The notes below the pieces were generated by a model. That model ran no database searches. It was given only the letters and a program-made list of their open reading frames with translations, and was not told the origin of the DNA. From positions 1 to 55,432 of the forward strand of contig JBJTWK010000044.1 of NCBI GenBank assembly GCA_046081705.1: 55,432 nt of DNA, in the 5' to 3' direction. Positions 28,510 to 35,478 of the stretch are shown here, in pieces. A program made the translations under genes and the position numbers. Each line of letters starts with the position of its first letter. The first letter of the stretch is position 1. Source of the DNA: IMCC26256 sp046081705. Its GTDB lineage: Bacteria; Actinomycetota; Acidimicrobiia; IMCC26256.

Positions 28510-28539
28510 TTGACACTTCGAGTGCCGGAACCGTAGGTT
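28510..28539 (+). promoter_or_regulatory. Promoter of the SDR gene, leaderless
   Basis: -35 TTGACA (28510-28515), an 18-bp spacer and -10 TAGGTT (28534-28539), then 7 nt to the ATG at 28547. This is the clearest promoter in the window, and there is no room for a ribosome binding site. Confidence 0.75.
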
Positions 28540-28542
28540 CCG
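28526..28542. promoter_or_regulatory. Palindrome covering the -10 of the SDR gene
   Basis: CGGAACC-GTA-GGTTCCG, perfect 7-bp arms, spans the -10 hexamer and reaches to within 4 bp of the start codon. It is placed as a repressor operator would be. The cognate regulator is unknown. Confidence 0.55.
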
Positions 28543-28546
28543 CGCC

Positions 28547-29284
28547 ATGACTCGACGCGTCGCCCTCATCAACAACGGCAGGCAGTACGCGGGCCCGGCC
28601 CTCGCTCGCGAGTACGCCCGCCGCGGCCACGACATCGTGTTCGCGATGCCCGAGGACGGCCTCGTCGAGGAGCTCGAGGCGATGGGCGCGACGGTCGAGG
28701 TCGTGCCCGGCAAGATCGACATCTCCGATCCGGGCGACGCCCAGAAGCTCGTCGACGCCGCGCTCGCCCGCTTCGGGCGCATCGACTCGGCCGTCATGTT
28801 CTCGGGCCGGATCATCATCGGTCGGTTCACGAACTCCACCGTCGAGCAGCTCGACGACATCGTGCACACCTGCCTGCACGCGCCCTACGAGTTCCTCAAG
28901 GCCGTCATTCCGCCGATGGTCGAGGCGAGGAGCGGTCAGGTCCTCGTGATCACGAGCGCGGCCGGAGCGCGGCCCACGCCCGGGGCGCCGCTCTACTCGA
29001 CCGTGCGGGCCGGGGCCACGATGCTCGCCCGGAACGTGGCCGACGAGGTCGCGCCCACCGGCGTGCAGGTCAACGCGTGCGGCACGAACTTCATGGACTT
29101 CCCCGAGTTCCGCAAGGCTGCGGGCGCCGACGATCCCGAGCGTCGCAAGTTCATCGAGTCCCAGGTGCCGATGGGCCGCCTCGGCACCATGGAGGAGTTC
29201 GCCGCGTTCTGCATGGCCTTCCTCGACGGCTCGTCGCAGTTCACCACCGGGCAGTACGTCGCCTACGCCGGTGGCTGGGCCTGA
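28547..29284 (+). CDS. Halohydrin dehalogenase-like SDR protein
   Basis: A 245-residue Rossmann-fold protein of the SDR superfamily that lacks the NAD(P)-binding TGxxxGxG. In its place is INNGRQYAGPAL: N9-x4-Y14-x-G16, close to the T-x4-F/Y-x-G motif of halohydrin dehalogenases. The catalytic pattern is S137-x12-Y150-x3-R154 (ITSAAGARPTPGAPLYSTVR), exactly the Ser-Tyr-Arg triad of that family rather than the SDR Ser-Tyr-Lys. A C-G-T-N-F-M-D-F loop (178-185) lies where these enzymes form the halide pocket. The C-terminus MGRLGTMEEF and YVAYAGGWA also resembles HheA-type enzymes. Expected chemistry is vicinal haloalcohol to epoxide plus halide, and reverse opening with nucleophiles. N9 in place of Thr is the main caveat. 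ATG with a leaderless promoter. Confidence 0.8.
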   Translation: MTRRVALINNGRQYAGPALAREYARRGHDIVFAMPEDGLVEELEAMGATVEVVPGKIDISDPGDAQKLVDAALARFGRIDSAVMFSGRIIIGRFTNSTVEQLDDIVHTCLHAPYEFLKAVIPPMVEARSGQVLVITSAAGARPTPGAPLYSTVRAGATMLARNVADEVAPTGVQVNACGTNFMDFPEFRKAAGADDPERRKFIESQVPMGRLGTMEEFAAFCMAFLDGSSQFTTGQYVAYAGGWA

Positions 29285-29932
29285 CGCATCCGTGGACGCC
29301 CTCCCCTCGAGGGTGATCTCCACCACCCGCAGGGCCTGTCGCCGCGCGCCGGTGGTCGCGACGCGGGCTGGTGGGTGACGACCGTCGATCCCCGCGCCGC
29401 ACGCGGGTTCGTCCTCGGCTTCGACGCCGACGGCACGCGCACCGACACGATCGACGTCACCGACGGCTCGCGCATCCACCCCGGCGGCTGTGGGCTCGAC
29501 GCCGACGACCTCCTCTGGGTGCCGGTCGCGGAGTACCGACCGGCGAGCAGCACGCTGGTCGTCACCATCGCGCCCGATGGGACCGTCACCCCACGCTTCG
29601 GGTTCGACGACCACCTCGGCCTGCTCGCGCCGCGCCCCGACGGGCTGGTCGTCGCGGGAACCTGGGGATCGCGCACCGTGCTGCTGCTCGACCGGGCCGG
29701 CACGGTGATCGCACGGGTCGACAACCCGCGGCACGTCGTCGACTACCAGGACGCCACCGTGCGCGCCGACGGATCCATGCTCGCCACCGGTACCGGCGGC
29801 GCGTACGGCCGGGACCTCGGCGTCGGGGATCTCGTGGCCTGGCCGTCACTCGTGACCCACCCGCACGGCGGGGCTCCGGTCACCGCCGGGGTGAAGTACG
29901 GGCTGACCGTGTGGTTCGCCCTCCCCGGCTGA
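29285..29932 (+). pseudogene. DUF6454-like beta-propeller-type protein, 5' truncated
   Basis: The open frame begins right after the SDR gene and encodes a family-like sequence: EGDLHHPQGLSPRAGG, WWVTTVDPRAARGFVLGFD, then RIHPGGCGLDADDLLWVPVAEY, DHLGLLAP, GTWGSRTV and the end part VVDYQDATVR. The repeated strand pattern suggests a small beta-propeller as in DUF6454; that name is tentative. The first in-frame start (GTG 29375) lies inside the conserved region, and upstream of it there is no ATG, GTG or TTG before the TGA at 29282. The true N-terminus therefore appears lost, although initiation at 29375 could give a 185-residue product. It ends 6 nt from a convergent lipoprotein gene. Confidence 0.6.
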
Positions 29933-29938
29933 CCGGGT

Positions 29939-30337
29939 TCAGCAGCCGAGGTCGACCGTCGCGTCGGTGACCGCGGTCCGCACCGACGCGATCGCCGCCG
30001 CGGCCTTCGCCTTCGCGGCGGCCGGGTCCGCGTCGTACTCGGTCGCGGCGGCATCGAGCTGACCGGCCGCGGTGCCGAGCGCATCGGTGATGGCCGCCGG
30101 GACGCGGTCCCCCGGGATGCGACCGAGGATCGAATCCGCCTGCTTCGCGAGCGACGCGCCCCGTTCGATCGTCGTGCGGTCGAGGTCTTCCCCCTGCGGG
30201 AGACGGTCGGCGACCCTCGACACCGCGCCGCACTCGACCTTGTTCGCCACCTGCTTGGCCGCATCCTCGACCTGCGAACACGCGCCGAGCACGACGACGC
30301 CGAGACCGACGGTGAGGAGGGCGAGGGCACGACGCAT
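29939..30337 (-). CDS. Small secreted lipoprotein, unknown function
   Basis: A 132-residue exported protein with a lipobox VVLGAC (lipidated Cys20) after a hydrophobic signal peptide. The mature part is mainly helical and Ala-rich (AAAKAKAAAAIASVRTAV-like helices), with a second Cys near residue 37 and a terminal Cys, which could form a disulfide. The ATG start has GGAG 9 nt upstream, and a -10-like TAGCGT lies about 35 nt before it. Function is unknown. Confidence 0.75.
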   Translation of the reverse strand: MRRALALLTVGLGVVVLGACSQVEDAAKQVANKVECGAVSRVADRLPQGEDLDRTTIERGASLAKQADSILGRIPGDRVPAAITDALGTAAGQLDAAATEYDADPAAAKAKAAAAIASVRTAVTDATVDLGC

Positions 30338-30405
30338 GGTTGGGCTCCGTTCCTGGGCTGACCCGCCCCACGCTACCGACGCCGCGCCCCGATCGGACGG
30401 CAGGT

Positions 30406-30633
30406 TCAGAAGGCGATGAAGGCCGCGAGGCCGGCCACGAGCATCACGGCGCCGAGCACCATGAACGCCACCGTCCGGCCGACCGGCGCCTGCACGAGTT
30501 CATCGTTCCGGCGACCCGTGTGACCACTGCGGGCGTCGGCCCGACGGCGAGCGAGCGCGAGGCCGTTGCCGATGAGGAGCGCCGCCCCGAACGCTGCGAC
30601 GAGTTCCCGCAGCACTTGATCGTAGAAGGACAT
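30406..30633 (-). CDS. Small two-helix membrane protein
   Basis: A 75-residue protein with two hydrophobic segments, about residues 10-28 (ELVAAFGAALLIGNGLAL) and 53-74 (VAFMVLGAVMLVAGLAAFIAF). A basic loop joins them (ARRRADARSGHTGRRNDE). It begins with ATG at 30633, 6 nt after a -10-like TACGCT, so it is probably leaderless. It is divergent from nucS with only 45 bp between the two start codons. Function unknown; a similar small membrane protein next to nucS or atp genes is common in actinobacteria, but I cannot name a family. Confidence 0.65.
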   Translation of the reverse strand: MSFYDQVLRELVAAFGAALLIGNGLALARRRADARSGHTGRRNDELVQAPVGRTVAFMVLGAVMLVAGLAAFIAF

Positions 30634-30639
30634 GACCGG

Positions 30640-30645
30640 AGCGTA
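30640..30645 (-). promoter_or_regulatory. -10-like TACGCT for the small membrane protein gene
   Basis: TACGCT on the minus strand, then 6 nt and ATG at 30633. It faces the nucS -10 at 30667-30672, making a compact divergent promoter pair. Confidence 0.5.
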
Positions 30646-30666
30646 CGCGCGGGGACCGCTGCGTGT

Positions 30667-30672
30667 TATGAC
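30667..30672 (+). promoter_or_regulatory. -10-like TATGAC for nucS
   Basis: TATGAC is followed by 6 nt and the GTG at 30679. There is no ribosome binding site other than GGGG touching the start, so nucS is a leaderless candidate. Confidence 0.45.
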
Positions 30673-30678
30673 GGGGCC

Positions 30679-31338
30679 GTGCGGATGGTGGTGGCGCGGT
30701 GCACGGTGGAGTACGCGGGACGGCTGGGGGCGCGGCTCGGCGAGGCGACCCGACTCGTGATCCTCAAGGCCGACGGCTCGATCGCCGTGCACTGCGACGC
30801 CAAGGCGTACAAGCCGCTCAACTGGATGACGCCTCCGTGTGAGATCCGGGAGGCCGACGGCGTCATCGTGGCCACGAACCCGAAGGGCGAGACCCTCACG
30901 GTCGCACTCCTCGAGGTGTTGCACGACCACACCGTCGAACTCGGTGACGATCCGGGGCTGGAGAAGGACGGGGTCGAGGCCGAACTGCAGGTACTCATCG
31001 CGGCCCGCGTCGAGGCGCTGCGCGAGGGGCTCACCCTCATCAAACGCGAGTACCCGACCGACATCGGACCGGTGGACCTCCTGTGCCGGGACGACGAGGG
31101 CCGGGCGGTCGTCGTCGAGATCAAGCGGGTGGGTGAGATCGCCGGCGTCGAGCAACTGATCCGCTACCAGGAGCGACTCGACCTCGACACCCGCCTCGCG
31201 CCGACGCGCGGCATGTTCGTCGCGACCCGCATCAAGCCCCAGGCCCGCGTGTTCGCCGAGAGCCGCGACATCGAGTGCGTCGAGGTGGACCTCGACGATC
31301 TCCGGGGCCACGAACTCCCCCAGACCCGCCTCTTCTAG
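30679..31338 (+). CDS. nucS: Mismatch-specific endonuclease NucS
   Basis: It cleaves both strands at mismatched bases and provides the non-canonical mismatch repair of actinobacteria and archaea that lack MutS/MutL. The protein has 219 residues, the normal length. The N-terminal DNA-binding domain contains VARCTVEYAGRLGARL and the highly conserved KAYKPLNWMTPPCEI. The C-terminal RecB-like nuclease shows REYPTDIGPVDLLCRDDEGR followed by VVVEIKR, giving the catalytic Asp and E-x-K, then QLIRYQERL. NucS usually interacts with the sliding clamp through a C-terminal segment; RGHELPQTRLF fits that position. The start is GTG at 30679; a later in-frame ATG follows at 30685. Confidence 0.95.
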   Translation: MRMVVARCTVEYAGRLGARLGEATRLVILKADGSIAVHCDAKAYKPLNWMTPPCEIREADGVIVATNPKGETLTVALLEVLHDHTVELGDDPGLEKDGVEAELQVLIAARVEALREGLTLIKREYPTDIGPVDLLCRDDEGRAVVVEIKRVGEIAGVEQLIRYQERLDLDTRLAPTRGMFVATRIKPQARVFAESRDIECVEVDLDDLRGHELPQTRLF

Positions 31339-31350
31339 GCCCCCATCACG

Positions 31351-31400
31351 GAACGTTGGAGCCTTTCCGTTCCCATGACGACGGAAACCCTCCAACGTTC
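31351..31400. repeat. Dispersed hairpin repeat, copy 2 (20-bp arms)
   Basis: Arms 31351-31370 (GAACGTTGGAGCCTTTCCGT) and 31381-31400 pair with two adjacent mismatches around the loop TCCCATGACG. It lies between convergent nucS and the lipase gene and resembles the element at 11059-11104. It probably also stops transcription from both sides. Confidence 0.75.
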
Positions 31401-31471
31401 GGGCGGGCGGGCCGCCGTCCGGGCCGTGACTCGGTGGCTGTCGCGTCCGGAGCCGGCGTGACCGGGTCGGG

Positions 31472-32782
31472 TCAGGGTGACGGACTGGTGGTGCGGGCCG
31501 CGACCGGCGACGCCGGGTCGACCGGGTTCACCGTGCCGCAGGTCGTCCCGGCGGGCACGCCGGCGAACCGTTGCTGGAACCACGTGGTGGCGAGCGGCCC
31601 GGCGGTGAGACCGGTCTTCACGTGCCCGAGGTCGCCGAGCCAGGCCATCGAGAGCCGACTCCCCGCCGCGCACCACCGACGCTCGAGCAGCGCCGTGGTG
31701 GCCGGCAGCACCACGGTGTCGTCGAGTCCCTGCGCGACGAGCACTGGGAGGGTCCCCGGCAGGGGCGGGGGCGTCTCGCGCGTGAAGGCCGCGGCCCACG
31801 CGGCCGACGCGTTCGGGTCGCCGCGGAAGTACTGCTTGCCGAACTTCTGCAGCACGAGGCCCTCGAGCGCGCCCTGGAGGATGCAGCGTCGACCGATCGA
31901 CGCGCCGAACTGCAGCCCGGCGTCGCTCACGATCTCGCGCGGATCGAGCGCCGGATCGTCGAGCGGCCACGCCGCGACCACCTCCGGCCCGATCACCCAG
32001 GCCACCGCGCTCCGGTCCTGCAGCGCGACGAGTGCCGACAACTCGGCGGCCGGTGCTGCCGCCGCGACCCCGACGAGTTCGAACTCGGGCGCGTACGTCG
32101 GCGTCACCGATCCGGTCCAGAGCGCGGAGTGGCCGCCCTGGGAGTGGCCGTAGACCGCGACCCGCGTGCCCGCGCCGGTCGGGAGGGCCCGCGCCGCGCG
32201 TACCGAATTGAGCACGTCGCGCGCCGCGTCGCCGCCGATGAGGTAGCGCTCGACCCCCGGCGTGCCCAGACCGGCGTAGTCGGTCGCGGTGACCACCATC
32301 CCGGCGCGCAGCATCCCGTCGGCCCAGGCGAGCTGCCCGAGCGGATTCCGGTTCCGCGACGGCGCGCAGGTGTCGCCGAGCCCGACCGTGCCGTGCGCCC
32401 AGGCGACGACCGGACGTCCACCGGCGGGTACCGGCGAGTCCGGCGCGAGCACCATGCCGCTCGACACCGTGGGCGTGCCGTCGGTCCGCTCCGACCGGTA
32501 GAGGATGCGCCACGACCGCGCACCGTCGATCGTCGTGCCCAACGGGGCCTGTCGCAGCAGCGCCCCGACGGGCGCGGCACGCCAACCGGCCGGTGGTTCG
32601 TAGAACGGGGCGAGCCGCCGCTGCCGGGCCGCTTCCGACCGTCCGGACCGGACGACCACGGTGGTGACCGCGAGCGATGAACCGACGATCGCGAGGACGA
32701 GCAATCCGACGATCGACCAGAGGACAGGGTTGCGCAGGAACCGGGCGGCGACGCCGCGTCGGGCCGGGATCGGCGCGGTCAC
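31472..32782 (-). CDS. Secretory lipase-like alpha/beta-hydrolase
   Basis: An extracytoplasmic esterase/lipase of 436 residues in the secretory lipase (LIP) family. An N-terminal membrane segment (about residues 15-38, SIVGLLVLAIVGSSLAVTTVV) anchors or exports it. The fold shows PVVAWAHGTVGLGDTCAPS, the nucleophile elbow AVYGHSQGGHSALW, the acid in VAQGLDDTVVLP and the His in GDLGHVKTG. Paired Cys residues (CAPS, RRC, RRWC, TTCG) suggest disulfides. The GTG start overlaps the stop of the phosphoribosyltransferase gene by 4 nt and has GAGG just upstream, so it is co-transcribed with the nucleoside importer operon. Substrate unknown. Confidence 0.88.
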   Translation of the reverse strand: MTAPIPARRGVAARFLRNPVLWSIVGLLVLAIVGSSLAVTTVVVRSGRSEAARQRRLAPFYEPPAGWRAAPVGALLRQAPLGTTIDGARSWRILYRSERTDGTPTVSSGMVLAPDSPVPAGGRPVVAWAHGTVGLGDTCAPSRNRNPLGQLAWADGMLRAGMVVTATDYAGLGTPGVERYLIGGDAARDVLNSVRAARALPTGAGTRVAVYGHSQGGHSALWTGSVTPTYAPEFELVGVAAAAPAAELSALVALQDRSAVAWVIGPEVVAAWPLDDPALDPREIVSDAGLQFGASIGRRCILQGALEGLVLQKFGKQYFRGDPNASAAWAAAFTRETPPPLPGTLPVLVAQGLDDTVVLPATTALLERRWCAAGSRLSMAWLGDLGHVKTGLTAGPLATTWFQQRFAGVPAGTTCGTVNPVDPASPVAARTTSPSP

Positions 32783-33303
32783 GGCGCCTCGACCGTACGA
32801 CCGACCGGCGGGAGCGCGGACCACGGGAAGTCGATCCACGAGTCGACGACCCGCCACGCGTAGTCGGGCACCACGATCGATCGGGGCTTGTGGTACAGGA
32901 CCGCCGAACGGATCTCCTCGACGTGCGGGCGACACTTGTCGAGCACCATCTTGAGCGTCTCACCGGTGTCGGCGACATCGTCGACCACGAGCACCCGACG
33001 GTTCACGAGGTCGTCCATGTTGAGGACGGGCGGCAGCTCGACGGGCACGTCGAGCCGGTCGTCGATGCCCGTGTAGAACTCGACGTTCACGGTCGCGATG
33101 TTCTTGTGGCCCATCGCGTACGCGATCGCGCCACCGATGATGAGGCCACCCCGGGCGATGGCGAGGATCCAGTCCGGTTCGAACCCGCTCGTGAGGACGG
33201 TGCCCGCCAGTTCCCGGATCGCCGTGCCGAACCGTTCGTAGGTCAGCACCTCCCGGGGTGCCGTGCGCTGGTCGACCTCCGCCGACCCGACCGTGTCGCT
33301 CAT
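32779..33303 (-). CDS. Purine-type phosphoribosyltransferase
   Basis: A type I phosphoribosyltransferase of 174 residues. The PRPP-binding motif is RVLVVDDVADTGETLKMV. WILAIARGGLIIGGAIAY forms the PPi loop and VPDYAWRVVDSWIDFPW the C-terminal hood, a pattern typical of hypoxanthine/xanthine/guanine salvage enzymes (Gpt/Hpt-like). It follows the two permease genes after 49 nt with GGAG upstream, suggesting that bases released from imported nucleosides are salvaged to nucleotides. The exact base cannot be read from sequence. Confidence 0.88.
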   Translation of the reverse strand: MSDTVGSAEVDQRTAPREVLTYERFGTAIRELAGTVLTSGFEPDWILAIARGGLIIGGAIAYAMGHKNIATVNVEFYTGIDDRLDVPVELPPVLNMDDLVNRRVLVVDDVADTGETLKMVLDKCRPHVEEIRSAVLYHKPRSIVVPDYAWRVVDSWIDFPWSALPPVGRTVEAP

Positions 33304-33352
33304 CGTTGCTCCTCGTCGTCCGCGGCGCGGTGCGTCGCGCCGGCCGCGCGGT

Positions 33353-34330
33353 TCATCGTTCGTCCCGGACGTAGGGCTGTCCGAGTGCGGTCGGCGCCCC
33401 GGCCCGACGTCGCGTCGCGGTCGGCGCGAGCGCGACGAGCACGGCGATCGTGAGCACGTACGGCAGCATCGACAGGATCTCGGGCGGCACCACGCTGATC
33501 CCCGCCGCCTGCAGGGTGAAGTTGGCCCGGAGCGCGAAGCCGAAGATCACCGCACCGGCCAGCGCGCGCCAGGGGCGCCACGATGCGAAGACCACGAGTG
33601 CGAGCGCGATCCAGCCGACGCCGTCGGTGGTCCCGGCGCCGTTCCACGACGGCACGAGCACGAGCATCGTGTAGGCCGCGCCCGCGCCGGCGAACGCGCC
33701 GCCGACGATGACGTGCACGTAGCGGACCCGCGCCACCGCGATGCCGGCGGCGTCGGCGGTCGCCGGCGATTCGCCGACCGCCCGCAGGGCCAGCCCGGGT
33801 CGGGTCCGGGTGAGGTAGAACGCGACGAGCGCGGTCACCACCACAGTGGCGTAGACGAGGACGTCCTGCTGAAAGACGACGCGGCCGACGATCGGGAGGT
33901 CGGCCAGGCCCGGCACCCGCAGCGGATCGATCTCGGCACCCCGCGGCTGCCCCTCGACCGAGGAGCCGACGAACCGGGCCAGCCCCCCGCCGAAGATCAC
34001 GAGGGCCAGGCCGCTCACGATCTGGTTGGCCCGCAGCGTCACGCACAGGAAGGCATGGACCGACGCGAGGGCGGCGGCCGCCGCCATCGCGGCGAGCAGC
34101 GCGAGCCCCGGGCTCCCCGTGGCGTCGGCGATGAGGAACGCGCTCACCGCGCCGATGAGCATCATCCCCTCGACCCCGAGGTTCAGGACCCCGGAGCGTT
34201 CGGCGAGGATCTCGCCGAGGGCCGCGAGCACGAGCGGCACCCCGAAGGAGATCGCACCGGCGAGCGCGATGACCCACACGTTGGCGTTGATCCCCCCGCT
34301 GCCGAGGGTGAGGGAGAGGTCGGGCATCAC
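33353..34330 (-). CDS. ABC importer permease, BMP-associated, second subunit
   Basis: A membrane subunit of a nucleoside-type ABC importer (BPD_transp_2 family; NupQ/YufQ-like), 325 residues with eight to nine helices. The signature region LGEILAERSGVLNLGVEGMM matches these permeases. GTG at 34330 overlaps the first permease stop (GTGA) and has GGAGG 7 nt upstream; the ATG at 34327 is an alternative. It is the fourth gene of the importer operon and pairs with the permease encoded just upstream. Confidence 0.92.
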   Translation of the reverse strand: MMPDLSLTLGSGGINANVWVIALAGAISFGVPLVLAALGEILAERSGVLNLGVEGMMLIGAVSAFLIADATGSPGLALLAAMAAAAALASVHAFLCVTLRANQIVSGLALVIFGGGLARFVGSSVEGQPRGAEIDPLRVPGLADLPIVGRVVFQQDVLVYATVVVTALVAFYLTRTRPGLALRAVGESPATADAAGIAVARVRYVHVIVGGAFAGAGAAYTMLVLVPSWNGAGTTDGVGWIALALVVFASWRPWRALAGAVIFGFALRANFTLQAAGISVVPPEILSMLPYVLTIAVLVALAPTATRRRAGAPTALGQPYVRDER

Positions 34331-35478
34331 GCCGGGGCCTCCCGGATGCGTCGGACCACCAACCGGTTGCGCCGGAACACCTCACCGCCGAGGGCCGCGA
34401 GCAGGATCGCACCCTCGAGCATGAACGCGATGGCGACCGGGACCCGGAGCGGACCGGTCGCGCCCTGCAGGGCGTCCGCACCCGTGCGCAACCCGGCGAG
34501 CAGGAACGCCACGAGGCCCACGGCGAACGGGTTGTAGCGCGAGAGCGCCGCCACCACGATGCCGGTGTACCCGAGCCCGAGCACGAGCCCGTTGGGGTCG
34601 AGGGCGTACGCGCGCCCGCCGACCTCGCCGGCCCCCGCGAGCCCGGCGAGTCCGCCCGAGATGAGCATGACCGCGATCACCGTGCGCCGGATCGGGATCC
34701 CGGCGTACCGGGCCGCCCGCTCCGAGGTGCCGACCACCTTCATGTCGAAGCCGAACGAGGTCCGCTGCTGGACGAACCACACACCGACGATGGCGAGGAG
34801 GGCGACCCCCATGCCCAGGTGGACGTTCGTCACCCCCGACGGGAAGTCGAGGCCCAGGAAGTCGTTCGGGAAGTGCAGCCGCGGGAAGTGCGCGACGTCC
34901 GGCAGCGCCTTGCCCTGCGGGAAGTTCTTGGAGTCCGGATCCCGCCACATCGAGGACGATCCGAAGATGAGGTACTGCATGAGGAACAGCGCCACGTAGT
35001 TGAACAGCAGCGTGGTCACGATCTCGCTCGTGTTGAGGTAGGCCCGCGCGATCGCTGGGATCACAATCCACGCGACGCCCCCGAGCATGCCGGCGACGAG
35101 CACGGCCACCACGGCGATCGGACCGCTCACGTGCGGTGCGATGGTGAGCCCGGCCCACGACGCGCCGATCGCGCCGGCGTAGAGCTGGCCCTCGCCGCCG
35201 ATGTTGTAGAGGTTCATGCGGAACGCGAAGGCGGCCGCCAGGCCGGTGAGGATGAGCGGGGTCGCCTGACCGAGGGTGTCCGAGAGCGAGTACCAGCTCC
35301 CGTACCCGTCGCGCACGAGGCGCGCGTACACGCTGAGGGCCGGTCGACCGGTGAGCCAGAGGAACACACCGGCGATCACGAGCGCGCCGACGATCGAGGC
35401 GATCGGCACGATGACGGCCGACGAACGTCGGACCTCCGTGCGCTGCTCCAGGAGCACCTCGTACGGGCCGAGGATCAC
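34327..35478 (-). CDS. ABC importer permease, BMP-associated, first subunit
   Basis: The other membrane subunit (NupP/YufP-like), 383 residues with about ten helices. The family-specific FAFRMNLYNIGGEGQLYAGA and the NTSEIVTTLLFNYVALFLM stretch identify it. The GTG start overlaps the ATPase stop by 4 nt. It probably forms a heterodimeric channel with the next gene product and is energised by the two-domain ATPase. Confidence 0.92.
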   Translation of the reverse strand: MILGPYEVLLEQRTEVRRSSAVIVPIASIVGALVIAGVFLWLTGRPALSVYARLVRDGYGSWYSLSDTLGQATPLILTGLAAAFAFRMNLYNIGGEGQLYAGAIGASWAGLTIAPHVSGPIAVVAVLVAGMLGGVAWIVIPAIARAYLNTSEIVTTLLFNYVALFLMQYLIFGSSSMWRDPDSKNFPQGKALPDVAHFPRLHFPNDFLGLDFPSGVTNVHLGMGVALLAIVGVWFVQQRTSFGFDMKVVGTSERAARYAGIPIRRTVIAVMLISGGLAGLAGAGEVGGRAYALDPNGLVLGLGYTGIVVAALSRYNPFAVGLVAFLLAGLRTGADALQGATGPLRVPVAIAFMLEGAILLAALGGEVFRRNRLVVRRIREAPA

